Shown here: piece after piece, positions 16,297 through 25,110 of the stretch | Position numbering within the stretch: the first letter of the stretch is position 1 | How the letters are laid out: each line of letters begins with the position of its first letter | DNA from: Balneola sp. | Lineage (GTDB): Bacteria; Bacteroidota; Rhodothermia; Balneolales; Balneolaceae | DNA: 64,000 bases | Direction of reading: 5' to 3' | Assembly (NCBI GenBank): GCA_003712055.1 | Contig: RHLJ01000001.1 | Location: 496,001-560,000, forward strand | The notes under the pieces: model-generated | The model's database searches: none | What the model saw: only the letters and a program-made list of their open reading frames with translations | What the model was told of the DNA's origin: nothing | Made by a program: the position numbers and the translations under genes

Positions 16297-18897
16297 CTAA
16301 AAACCTGGCACCAGCATAACGGCATTTTGTACCAATCGCGCTGGGCCTACCCAGAACATCCGGTATTGGGTATTATCGAGCAGGATAACCACCTGCCCTT
16401 GCCCCATATCCTGAACAGCGGCAAAAGCTTTTCCTGCAGCGTTCTTTTTATTCTCAGCAGATGAATACCCTGAAGCCAGTACTTCTTTTGGATCATCGAG
16501 ATAGTACCCTACTGTATGGAAAGATGGATCAGGTTTAATCCCGTCCGTTCTGAATTTTAAAGAATACAGTTTGTCAGACATTCCAAATGCAAGAGGATGT
16601 GAATTATCTACCTTAGCTTTAAACGCCGATCCAGGAATGCGTCGCAAACCCGTTGAATCTTCACGGTCCATATATCGGGTGTAGGCAGCAGGATCAATCT
16701 TTTCGTCATCTTTATCCTCTTCTTCTTCAAATAATTCCATAGAAGAAATACCAGATTGCCCACTAGTAAGCCATGATCCACTGGATTCAGTACCAATGAG
16801 TGTTCCTCCGTTTCTAACCCAGGCTTTTAACTGTTCCCTGGTATTTTCACTCATTACTCCATTAAGCCCGAAGCCTCCTGGCATCAAAATAACATCATAT
16901 TCATTCAGTCTAAGGTTCCCTCCCATTCGGTCAGAACGGATTCTGGAAATTCCAAACTCAGTCCATCTGTCAAATAAGAACCAAAGCTGACCAGTGGTAT
17001 ATGAATTGAATCCTGCATCCATCAGCAAGCCAACTTTTGGCTCGGCGATCGGTCTCATACTAGGAGAGCCCAAATCGCTGCCTTCGTCCATCCTACCTGT
17101 ATTGAAGCCCTTAATTTCTACCTGAGCAGATTCTGCAATTTTCCTCATATCTGCATGAATCGAGGAACTTTTATGACGATTCCTCCCCATAAGCACTACT
17201 AATGATCCACGTGAGTAATCGACACCATCTTTAGTAAAACCTTTAAGTGAAGAGCGAACTTTATAGCCATGATCCCATAACCTTGCCAATGCTTTGGGTG
17301 CGTGTCGCTGATTCCAATCTACAACATAAGCGTAGGTGGCATTACCTCCACTCACTCCATTTGGAGAATCCAATTGAGCGTCTACATTTGAAGTTGATAC
17401 CCCTACATTTGATGTAGTCCATGCTGCATCTAAATTATAAGCCAGCGGAATCGACCAGGTACTCATATCGTACATCACTGAGTCTTTGATATCCAACTGC
17501 CTTCTGAAAAGTGTGTTTATAAATAAATGCGCCGGTTGATCTGTTTTAATAATGAAATCACCTGCTTCAAACCTTTTGGAAGAACTTGTTCCATCCCAAT
17601 AGCTGTAAGCATTTCGAACGGTAAAAGCTTCGTCAGCTTGCTCAACCTGAACACCTTGTTTTAGCATCAGATTTACTACATCATAAGTATAATCATTAGG
17701 ATTATTTTCAAGGATATAAGCTTTGGTGTTTCCTTTTTGGGCTGATTGAGACCGCGCATTTCTAAAGTATTCTAGTAAAGCTTCTCTATTATCAACAGAG
17801 GTTTTTACGACAGATACTCCGTTTTTGTAGTGATCAAATACCCGCTGACGAAGTGTAAGTACGTAGCCATCATTAGTTTCTACAGCACGACCTCCCATAC
17901 TGTGTCCACCTTGCTCTGCAAGCATTCCAATTCCTCCCATAATGCTCGGATAAGAAGAGCCATATCCGGGATAAAAGAAATCAAATCGCTCACGTGTTTC
18001 AAAATTTACATTCGCTTTATCAAACTCTTCGATAGCTCCTCTTCCAAATACATCTGCCCAATACTCGTAATCTTCAGGAAGCTCATGGTTTCTCGGAGTT
18101 GTACCTGGCATCGTGAAATAGTTATTGTTAAAACCTTGCTCATGAAAGTCTAAGTGTACTTGAGGCATCCATTGCTGGTATACCTTTATTCTTCCAGCTG
18201 ATTCAGGATGTATCAACCAAACCCAATCTCTATTTAAATCAAACCAATAGTGATTAGTCCTACCTCCAGGCCATATTTCATCATGTTCCAGATCTTCATA
18301 ATTAGTATTGAGGATATTTGCCTGGCTGGATTTATACCAGTACACATATCGATCACGACCGTCCGGGTTAAGCATTGGGTCAATGATAACCACTGAATTT
18401 TCCAACCAGTTTTGGGTTTCTGAATCCATACTGGCAACAAGCCTGTAAGCCGTTTGCATTGCTGCCTCACTACTTGATGGTTCGTTTCCATGTACATTAT
18501 AACTCAACCATACTACAACCGGCTCCTCTCCTATATCAACCGAACCAGGGCTATTAGCGATTTGCAGATTTTGTTGTTGAATTTCATCCAACCTACTATG
18601 ATTCCCTTCTGATGAAATGACGGCGTAATTAAGAGATCTGTTTTCGTAAGTTCTTCCATATTCATGAAAGCTAATTTTGTTTGATGAATTGGCAAGTACC
18701 TCAAAATACTCCATCACCTTATGATGGAAGGTGTATTCTTCACCCAGTTCATACCCTAAGAATTCCGATGGAGTCGGAATTGAAGAATCATAGGTTATTT
18801 CCGGATCAAACTGGAAACGTTTGATTTCTTCTTGAAATTGAGCTGTAACAGATGTGCTAATAAGCAAAGCAAAGCCCAGCAAAGATAATTTTTTCAT
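16297..18897 (-). CDS. exported M14-family zinc carboxypeptidase-like protein
   Basis: An 866-residue periplasmic or secreted peptidase. I start it at ATG 18897 because MKKLSLLGFALLISTSVTAQ is a clean signal peptide; the frame stays open upstream to 19053 but that adds 52 residues without signal character. The M14 zinc site is VHGNEPSSSE (His136, Glu139) with the third ligand in QVHLDFHEQG. A long C-terminal half contains DVILMPGGFGLNGVMSENTR and GGTLIGTESSGSW, which resemble a glutamine-amidotransferase-like domain often fused to this M14 subgroup. Residue-level catalytic completeness was not aligned. It is divergent from the Dabb lipoprotein gene. Confidence 0.9.
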   Translation of the reverse strand: MKKLSLLGFALLISTSVTAQFQEEIKRFQFDPEITYDSSIPTPSEFLGYELGEEYTFHHKVMEYFEVLANSSNKISFHEYGRTYENRSLNYAVISSEGNHSRLDEIQQQNLQIANSPGSVDIGEEPVVVWLSYNVHGNEPSSSEAAMQTAYRLVASMDSETQNWLENSVVIIDPMLNPDGRDRYVYWYKSSQANILNTNYEDLEHDEIWPGGRTNHYWFDLNRDWVWLIHPESAGRIKVYQQWMPQVHLDFHEQGFNNNYFTMPGTTPRNHELPEDYEYWADVFGRGAIEEFDKANVNFETRERFDFFYPGYGSSYPSIMGGIGMLAEQGGHSMGGRAVETNDGYVLTLRQRVFDHYKNGVSVVKTSVDNREALLEYFRNARSQSAQKGNTKAYILENNPNDYTYDVVNLMLKQGVQVEQADEAFTVRNAYSYWDGTSSSKRFEAGDFIIKTDQPAHLFINTLFRRQLDIKDSVMYDMSTWSIPLAYNLDAAWTTSNVGVSTSNVDAQLDSPNGVSGGNATYAYVVDWNQRHAPKALARLWDHGYKVRSSLKGFTKDGVDYSRGSLVVLMGRNRHKSSSIHADMRKIAESAQVEIKGFNTGRMDEGSDLGSPSMRPIAEPKVGLLMDAGFNSYTTGQLWFLFDRWTEFGISRIRSDRMGGNLRLNEYDVILMPGGFGLNGVMSENTREQLKAWVRNGGTLIGTESSGSWLTSGQSGISSMELFEEEEDKDDEKIDPAAYTRYMDREDSTGLRRIPGSAFKAKVDNSHPLAFGMSDKLYSLKFRTDGIKPDPSFHTVGYYLDDPKEVLASGYSSAENKKNAAGKAFAAVQDMGQGQVVILLDNTQYRMFWVGPARLVQNAVMLVPGF

Positions 18898-19066
18898 GAT
18901 GTAGTTAGTTTGAAGTTCAGGCTTGAGGCTAGCAAAAAATCCGGTAAAATGGAGTAAATAATTGCCAAGAAATATGGTATCGTTAAGCGGTCGTAGGAAC
19001 CATGGCTCTTTGTCCGGTAGAGTTGACAAAGAAATACATAAACTTGTACTCACTAATCACTCAAAA

Positions 19067-19480
19067 ATGAAAACTATCTATTTAGCCTTATTCGCAATTG
19101 TTCTGATTTTTACTGGATGCCAGAGCGCTCCGAAAACAACACTAGAACTGGTTACTCCGGAAAATAAATCGGGACAAGTTGTTCATCATGTCTTTTTTTG
19201 GCTAGCCAACCCCGATTCAGAAACTGACAAAGAACAATTAATCGAAGGCCTTAACACCTTAAGAGAAATCGAAGAAGTAAAGGAACTGTTGATTGGAACA
19301 CCTGCATCAACGTTGGAGCGAGAGGTTGTTGATAATAGCTTTCATGTTTCTGAATTGATGTATTTCGAGAATGTGGAGGCTCAGGATGCTTACCAAGAGC
19401 ATCCAATTCATAAGGAATTTGTTGAGAATTACAGCCATCTATGGGAAAGAGTGGTTGTATATGATATGATTGTGGAGTGA
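19067..19480 (+). CDS. Dabb-domain lipoprotein
   Basis: A 137-residue lipoprotein starting at ATG 19067, chosen because [20 protein letters not shown] is a standard lipoprotein signal (Cys17 or so); the frame is open to 18962 but without signal. The mature domain from about 37 reads [20 protein letters not shown] and ends [18 protein letters not shown], the stress-responsive A/B barrel (Dabb) pattern. Most Dabb proteins are cytoplasmic; anchoring as a lipoprotein occurs in Bacteroidota but the ligand is unknown. It is followed by a 49-bp perfect palindrome. Confidence 0.85.
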   Translation: MKTIYLALFAIVLIFTGCQSAPKTTLELVTPENKSGQVVHHVFFWLANPDSETDKEQLIEGLNTLREIEEVKELLIGTPASTLEREVVDNSFHVSELMYFENVEAQDAYQEHPIHKEFVENYSHLWERVVVYDMIVE

Positions 19481-19501
19481 GATTTTGCTTCGAGTTTGAA
19501 A

Positions 19502-19550
19502 TTACCCACCCCTCAATCCCCTCCAGTGGAGGGGATTGAGGGGTGGGTAA
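19502..19550. repeat. 49-bp perfect palindrome between convergent genes
   Basis: Every base from 19502 to 19525 pairs with its partner up to 19550 around a single central G at 19526. The arm includes CCCACCCCTCAATCCCCTCC. It lies 21 bases after the Dabb gene and 42 bases before the end of the convergent DUF5916 gene, so it can act as a bidirectional terminator; its perfection and GC-richness compared with surroundings suggest a mobile or amplified repeat. Confidence 0.85.
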
Positions 19551-19592
19551 GTATGAGTCAATTATTCTAGTTTTCAGATGGAATGACAAGCA

Positions 19593-21911
19593 CTAAAAAG
19601 CGAAGGTGTGGTTGTACTTAATCAGAATAGAGCCGTTTTCCACAAAGGGAAGATTAGGTAATCCCATCTGTCTTTGTTCTGTATTTACCGTTTCGTTGAG
19701 TACAATCCAAAAATCTCGTCCCTCACTGAAATTATAACGGAAACGCAGGTTTGCCCCGGCCAACTCTTCTACATTACTGTATTGAACAAAAGTACTTAGT
19801 GTGGCTTTTTTATTGAATGCATATTGAGCTCGGAATTGCCCCAGATGAGACGTGAATTCCGTAATGCTTCTATTTATTGTTACATCTCCTGTACTGGTAT
19901 TCTGTTCAACACTGGAAGGAAAATCCAAATGGGTTAATCGGTAACTACCACCTATTTCCAGTTTTCTGGAAGCAAAAAATCGTGGATTAATACTGAATTC
20001 CTGCAACGTCCCATCGTAAAAAGTCCCAAAAACTGCATCGACTCCTCCTGCAATTTTCCAGGCCTCCGAAAACTCATAGCTTAATTCTAAAGCATTTGTA
20101 GAATAGGAATTAGCAGGTATGGTAATTCTATCCAGTACATCGAAGTCATCTCCGACTGGAATAACCTCTTTGTCACTACTTACTTCAATATCGAAACTGC
20201 CGATTAGTTTAAAATTAGTAGACCATCTAAAGCTGGTAAATCTCGATTCAAGTCCGTTTTCGAAATCTAATAAAGAATGATCATCATTAAAGAAACGACC
20301 GAAATAGGCAAATCGGAAACTATGCCGCTGTACTATCGACTCTTCACTTGCAAACCATCCGTAACCTAGTCTTGCAAATTTTTGAGAGATCCCACCCAAA
20401 CGTACAAAACCAAGTTCAGGATCATAATTGTCCCCTATCCTCGTAAAAGTTGCCTGGTAGTTAATTCCTGTGTTGGTCGATCTTCGAACAGAAAGCCGAT
20501 ACGTGCTTAAATCTTGAGGCTTATCTTGAAACGATACGCTGTCCTCATCATCAGATGAAAAAGCACCACGGGCTTCAAAAAATGTTTCTTTACCCAAGTC
20601 CAATTCTGTATCTAACCCAAACACAAAATTAGTATGCCCATCTGTATTAACACGGGTAGTGGCAATTCCTCCCACAAAAGACCGCTCATTTAGCACCTGC
20701 TGTTTCAGACGAACTACGCCAAAATTCTCCGAAGCCAATGATGAAGTTTTCGCTGTTTGAAGATTAATTACACCAACATCCAGATTCCCAACTCTACCAG
20801 TAACCCTGCCACCACCTAGAATCCTAACCGGGTTACCATCATCATCTAATCCAATACGTCGGCTATAGAAAACCCTGTCTCTACCAAACGAAAAATCGAA
20901 CAATCCAGCACGTTGTTGGAAAAACTGTCTCTTTTCTGGGAAAAAGAGGCTGAACCGAGAGAGATTTAACTGTTGATCATCCGCCTCAACCTGAGCAAAA
21001 TCAGTATTAACCGTCAAATCTGCGGTAAGGTTACTGGTAAGGTTATATTTCAAATCAAAACCCAACTCACGGGTAAGGTCATCCTCGTAACCGTATGCAC
21101 TGGAATCAACTGAAAGTTCATTTTGACGAGCTACCCCTGTAAGTCCATATGGAGTAAAATAGACAGGATTCTTTGAGTTAACTCCATTCAATCTGACATC
21201 TTGAGCCTGGGAAGGTTTTGCATTGCCCAGGTTCCAGTTAGGGGGAATCGCAGGGTATATATGGCGCTCATTAATTGCAGCAAGCCATCTATAAACAATG
21301 ATGCCCATTTCTGTTTCTCCAGAGGCATCTACCTGAACACCTATACTAGAAAAAGGAACCCGAATCTCAGCAAACCACCCTTCTTCTGATTTTGAGGTTT
21401 CTGCATCCCAAAAAGTATTCCAGCTGCTATTAATCGCATTTCTGCCTCCGCTAAAATCTGCGTCATTTGAAACAGCAAAATCAAAACGAACGCCATCAGG
21501 ATTAATAAAAAACCAGGTAGCGTTTTGATTGTCATTAAAGCCATCGATGATTATTGCAAATACATCATCACTACTGTACTGATCCCGCACTAGTGAATTG
21601 GTAACTATAGTACCCGGATCTTTTGTATACAGCTCACCCATTACATATACATAATTTTCATCATAGGCTACTTTAAACCTGGTAACTTCGTTCATCTTCC
21701 CTTTATACACTGGTTCGTACTGAACAGGATTTAAATAAGGCACAGATTCCCACGCAGGTTCATCGGCTACGCCGTCAAGTATTATCGGAGTTGAAATTTT
21801 TGTAAGTGTAACTTTTTCCTGAGCAAACAAAATATTTCCAAAAAAGAGCAGAAATATGGGAAGAGCTATGATTTTGTTAGGCAATACGTTCTCCAAGATT
21901 TTAGTCGCCAA
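19593..21911 (-). CDS. DUF5916 protein: CBM9-like domain plus outer-membrane barrel
   Basis: A 772-residue exported protein. After a signal peptide (IIALPIFLLFFGNILFAQ, cleavage about 31) comes a CBM9-like domain at about 35-225 (TPIILDGVADEPAWESVPYL, then VAYDENYVYVMGELY), then the DUF5916 region with repeated beta strands and FSLFFPEKRQFFQQRAGLFD, ending in an aromatic barrel terminus (ILIKYNHTFAF). Members are large surface or outer-membrane proteins of unknown function, sometimes linked to carbohydrate or peptide use. It stands alone between a palindrome and the divergent PLP enzyme. Confidence 0.9.
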   Translation of the reverse strand: MATKILENVLPNKIIALPIFLLFFGNILFAQEKVTLTKISTPIILDGVADEPAWESVPYLNPVQYEPVYKGKMNEVTRFKVAYDENYVYVMGELYTKDPGTIVTNSLVRDQYSSDDVFAIIIDGFNDNQNATWFFINPDGVRFDFAVSNDADFSGGRNAINSSWNTFWDAETSKSEEGWFAEIRVPFSSIGVQVDASGETEMGIIVYRWLAAINERHIYPAIPPNWNLGNAKPSQAQDVRLNGVNSKNPVYFTPYGLTGVARQNELSVDSSAYGYEDDLTRELGFDLKYNLTSNLTADLTVNTDFAQVEADDQQLNLSRFSLFFPEKRQFFQQRAGLFDFSFGRDRVFYSRRIGLDDDGNPVRILGGGRVTGRVGNLDVGVINLQTAKTSSLASENFGVVRLKQQVLNERSFVGGIATTRVNTDGHTNFVFGLDTELDLGKETFFEARGAFSSDDEDSVSFQDKPQDLSTYRLSVRRSTNTGINYQATFTRIGDNYDPELGFVRLGGISQKFARLGYGWFASEESIVQRHSFRFAYFGRFFNDDHSLLDFENGLESRFTSFRWSTNFKLIGSFDIEVSSDKEVIPVGDDFDVLDRITIPANSYSTNALELSYEFSEAWKIAGGVDAVFGTFYDGTLQEFSINPRFFASRKLEIGGSYRLTHLDFPSSVEQNTSTGDVTINRSITEFTSHLGQFRAQYAFNKKATLSTFVQYSNVEELAGANLRFRYNFSEGRDFWIVLNETVNTEQRQMGLPNLPFVENGSILIKYNHTFAF

Positions 21912-22007
21912 ACTTAGAGCTTTTAGAAAGCCAAATGGTAGTATGATTTTCTAATTTTTACACCTTTACTTTTTTTAAAAAGCCAAGTGTTTAAAAGAGA
22001 ATCTCCT

Positions 22008-22015
22008 TATTTTTG
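22008..22015 (+). promoter_or_regulatory. candidate -7 element (TATTTTTG)
   Basis: TATTTTTG fits TAnnTTTG and ends 15 bases before the ATG at 22031, implying a very short leader. No clear -33 is seen. Confidence 0.3.
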
Positions 22016-22030
22016 CCAAACTCTTTTTTC

Positions 22031-22987
22031 ATGATTGATCTACTTGCACGCCCTACTTTAAAAGATGTACAAAAAGCCCACGAGGTAATTAAACCTCATG
22101 CCCATATAACCCCTGTATTGTCCAACCTACATGTAAATAAAAGGGTAAATGCCGAAGTTTTCTTCAAGTGTGAAAACTTCCAAAAGGTTGGAGCCTTCAA
22201 GTTTAGAGGAGCTTGTAACGCAGTGCTTACATTATCTGATACAGAAGCTAAACAAGGAGTTGCTACCCATTCTTCTGGTAACCATGCCCAGGCATTAGCT
22301 CTTGCAGCAAAAATTAAAGGGATTCCAGCCTATGTAGTTATGCCGGAAAATGCTCCAAAGGTAAAAGTAGAAGCTGTTCAAAACTATGGCGCAGAAATTA
22401 CTTTCTGTGAATCTAACCTGGAGAGTAGAGAATCCACTCTTATTGAAGTTGTCGAAAAAACAGGAGCAACAATCATCCATCCCTATAATGATGCCCGAAT
22501 AGTGGCTGGTCAGGGTACGGCAGCGCTAGAATTGTTAGAAGCTCACCCTGATCTTGAAATCATTTTAACTCCCGTAGGTGGTGGTGGATTGTTATCCGGG
22601 ACAGCATTAGCTGCAAAATCACTTAACAGTAGTATTAAAGTTATTGGAACTGAGCCTGAACAAGCAGATGATGCCTATAAGTCTTTTAAAGCAAAAGAAC
22701 TGATTCCTGCTTACAGTACTAACACTATTGCAGATGGTCTTCGTACCTCATTGGGCGAACTCCCTTTTTCTATAATCAAAGAGAAGGTGGATGATATTGT
22801 TACCGTATCTGAAACATCTATCATAGAAGCAATGCGATATATCTGGGAGCGAATGAATATAATTATCGAGCCTTCATGTGCTGTTCCTGTCGCTGCAATA
22901 TTTGATAAAAAAGTAGAGATAGAGGGTAAAAAAATCGGAATTATTATCACGGGTGGTAATGTCGATCTTGACAACTTACCCTGGTAA
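22031..22987 (+). CDS. threonine dehydratase / serine racemase-like PLP enzyme
   Basis: A 318-residue fold-type II PLP enzyme that deaminates threonine or serine, or racemises serine. The PLP lysine is in FQKVGAFKFRGACNA (Lys57), the substrate loop is HSSGNHAQALALAA, and the phosphate-binding loop is TPVGGGGLLSGTAL. It lacks the C-terminal ACT-like regulatory domain of biosynthetic IlvA (usual length above 400), so it is a short catabolic TdcB or racemase-like form. I use ATG 22031 rather than TTG 22013 because MIDLLARPTLKDV matches family N-termini. Which reaction dominates is not readable. Confidence 0.92.
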   Translation: MIDLLARPTLKDVQKAHEVIKPHAHITPVLSNLHVNKRVNAEVFFKCENFQKVGAFKFRGACNAVLTLSDTEAKQGVATHSSGNHAQALALAAKIKGIPAYVVMPENAPKVKVEAVQNYGAEITFCESNLESRESTLIEVVEKTGATIIHPYNDARIVAGQGTAALELLEAHPDLEIILTPVGGGGLLSGTALAAKSLNSSIKVIGTEPEQADDAYKSFKAKELIPAYSTNTIADGLRTSLGELPFSIIKEKVDDIVTVSETSIIEAMRYIWERMNIIIEPSCAVPVAAIFDKKVEIEGKKIGIIITGGNVDLDNLPW

Positions 22988-23096
22988 AAGAAATATCCTG
23001 CTCTTTCATTCGTCATAATAGCTGACTCATCTGATATTGGGGTAGATAGTCTGCTTGTGCTGCCTTTATATCTCGAACTATAAAAGAGGTGTTATT

Positions 23097-24989
23097 ATGA
23101 ATTTCGTAATCGCTACCATTTTCTTCGTTCTATTCCCTTTTGTTGAACAAGTACAGGAAACAACATCAACCGAGGTAATTACTTCATCCGTTTTTGGAAA
23201 AGTGATTGATGTTGAATCTAAAAATTCGATTGTAGGTGCCAATGTTTATATCAAAAAATTAAATGTTGGAACTTCCACCGATAGAAATGGAGAATTTGAA
23301 TTAATCGCATCAGCTGGTACTCACACTCTTGAAGTACAGTTTATAGGGTATGAGACCCATTCCCGCCAAATATCGATTGGAGATACTGATGTTACCAATC
23401 TTGTTATTGAACTAGAGCACGCGACAATTGAAGGACAGGAAGTAGTCGTTAGTGCCTACTCCCAAACTCCCCGGAGGGCACTTACAGGCTCAATAATTTC
23501 CTTGGATGAGGAAAAAGCAGGTAATCCCGGTAGAGGATATTACCCAGCTTATGGTAATACCGAAGAATATGATCAGATCTCAGAAAACCTCTTTAACTGG
23601 ACTCAAAGAACTCCACTTTCCACATTTTCTATTGATGTTGACGGAGCTTCATACTCCAATGTGAGGCGCTTGCTCACTGATGGCTATCTCCCTCCGGCGG
23701 GTGCTGTCCGTGTAGAAGAAATGATCAACTATTTCAACTACGATTATCCAGAGCCTAAAAAAAATACTCCCTTCTCTGTAAGCACTGAAGTAGCTCCAGC
23801 TCCCTGGAATCCAAAACATCATCTGGTACAAATAGGAATACAAGGAAGAAAAACCCAAACCAAAGACCTCCCACCTAATAATCTTGTTTTCTTATTGGAT
23901 GTATCAGGCTCAATGAGTTCTCACAATAAACTTCCACTTTTGAAAAAGGCCTTTAAACTTTTAGTGAATGAGCTTAGAGAAGAGGACTATGTCTCCATTG
24001 TTGTATATGCAGGAAGCTCGGGAATGGTACTTCCTCCTACTTCAGGCTATGAGAAGGCGAAAATACTCAGAGCTCTGGAACGGCTTGAATCAGGAGGAGC
24101 AACTGCAGGAGCGGCAGGGATTAAATTGGCCTATGATGTTGCTAAACAAAACTTCCGCAAGAATGCCAATAACAGGGTAATACTGGCTACAGATGGTGAT
24201 TTCAATGTAGGCACTTCAAGAGATAATGACCTTATCGAACTCATTGAAGACAAGAGAGATGATGGCATTTTTCTTTCTGTTCTTGGGTTTGGAACCGGGA
24301 ACCTTAAGGATTCAAAAATGGAAAAGATTGCCAACCATGGCAATGGCAACTATTACTACATAGATAATCTCCTGGAAGCTAAGAAGGTGCTGGTATCAGA
24401 AATGGGAGGAATGCTTCTTACTATTGCCAAGGATGTGAAAATCCAGGTTGAATTCAATCCTCAAAATGTTCAGGCTTATCGATTAATAGGATATGAAAAC
24501 AGATTATTAGCCGATGAGGACTTTAACAACGATAAAAAAGACGCTGGTGAACTAGGTTCAGGACATACTGTTACTGCCCTTTATGAAATAGTACCTATGG
24601 GCGTAGAACTGGATAAAAACTTAACTGAAGTAGACCCATTGAAATATCAAACCCCCTCCAGGCCTAGCATCGATTTTTCTGAAGAGCTTATGACAGTAAA
24701 ACTCCGCTACAAACACCCCAGCGGAAGTACCAGCATGCTAATATCAAATACTGTTGAGAAGAACCAAATAAAAGAGGAGCTATCTGAGAATCTATCTTTT
24801 GCCGCTTCTGTAGCAACATTTGGTATGATTCTTAGTCATTCAAAGTTCAAGGGCAATGCTTCTTTCGAGATGGTGAACCAACTTGCAAGAGACGGTCGTG
24901 GCAATGATGACCAGGGCTATCGCTCTGAATTTATAAAACTGGCTCAACTCGCCGACCTGCTTTGGCAGGGTAATTCCAGTAAAGATTGA
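23097..24989 (+). CDS. VWA-domain protein with carboxypeptidase-regulatory N-terminus (first paralogue)
   Basis: A 630-residue exported protein starting at ATG 23097 behind an AGAGGT Shine-Dalgarno. Order: signal peptide (1-20), carboxypeptidase-regulatory-like domain about 30-115 (SSVFGKVIDVESKNSIVGAN), a VWF-associated N-terminal segment (LSTFSIDVDGASYSNVRRLL), the VWA domain with MIDAS FLLDVSGSMSSHNKLPLL and ATDGDFNVGTSRDNDL, then DUF3520-like C-terminal half. The downstream paralogue repeats this order without the regulatory domain. Function in this YfbK-like family is unknown; metal-dependent protein binding at the envelope is likely. It is followed by a dRS3-like hairpin. Confidence 0.92.
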   Translation: MNFVIATIFFVLFPFVEQVQETTSTEVITSSVFGKVIDVESKNSIVGANVYIKKLNVGTSTDRNGEFELIASAGTHTLEVQFIGYETHSRQISIGDTDVTNLVIELEHATIEGQEVVVSAYSQTPRRALTGSIISLDEEKAGNPGRGYYPAYGNTEEYDQISENLFNWTQRTPLSTFSIDVDGASYSNVRRLLTDGYLPPAGAVRVEEMINYFNYDYPEPKKNTPFSVSTEVAPAPWNPKHHLVQIGIQGRKTQTKDLPPNNLVFLLDVSGSMSSHNKLPLLKKAFKLLVNELREEDYVSIVVYAGSSGMVLPPTSGYEKAKILRALERLESGGATAGAAGIKLAYDVAKQNFRKNANNRVILATDGDFNVGTSRDNDLIELIEDKRDDGIFLSVLGFGTGNLKDSKMEKIANHGNGNYYYIDNLLEAKKVLVSEMGGMLLTIAKDVKIQVEFNPQNVQAYRLIGYENRLLADEDFNNDKKDAGELGSGHTVTALYEIVPMGVELDKNLTEVDPLKYQTPSRPSIDFSEELMTVKLRYKHPSGSTSMLISNTVEKNQIKEELSENLSFAASVATFGMILSHSKFKGNASFEMVNQLARDGRGNDDQGYRSEFIKLAQLADLLWQGNSSKD

Positions 24990-24996
24990 TTTGCTG

Positions 24997-25024
24997 AGTC
25001 ATTCCCGCGTAGGCGGGAATGACT
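24997..25024. repeat. dRS3-like hairpin after first VWA gene (possible terminator)
   Basis: Arms AGTCATTCCCGC (24997-25008) and GCGGGAATGACT (25013-25024) pair perfectly with a GTAG loop, followed by TTT. The ATTCCC...GGGAAT core is like Neisseria dRS3 and similar repeats. A weaker relative follows the second VWA gene. Confidence 0.75.
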
Positions 25025-25110
25025 TTTAACCAAACTGGTGATCCAGCTCAATCAGGAACAAAAGCTCTACGTGTAAGTTGCATTGGTATCTCTTTCACAA
25101 TTCAACTACT

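Noticed and set aside
18898-19053. 52-residue N-terminal extension of the M14 peptidase
   Set aside because: The internal ATG gives a clean signal peptide; the extension has none and intrudes on the divergent promoter region.
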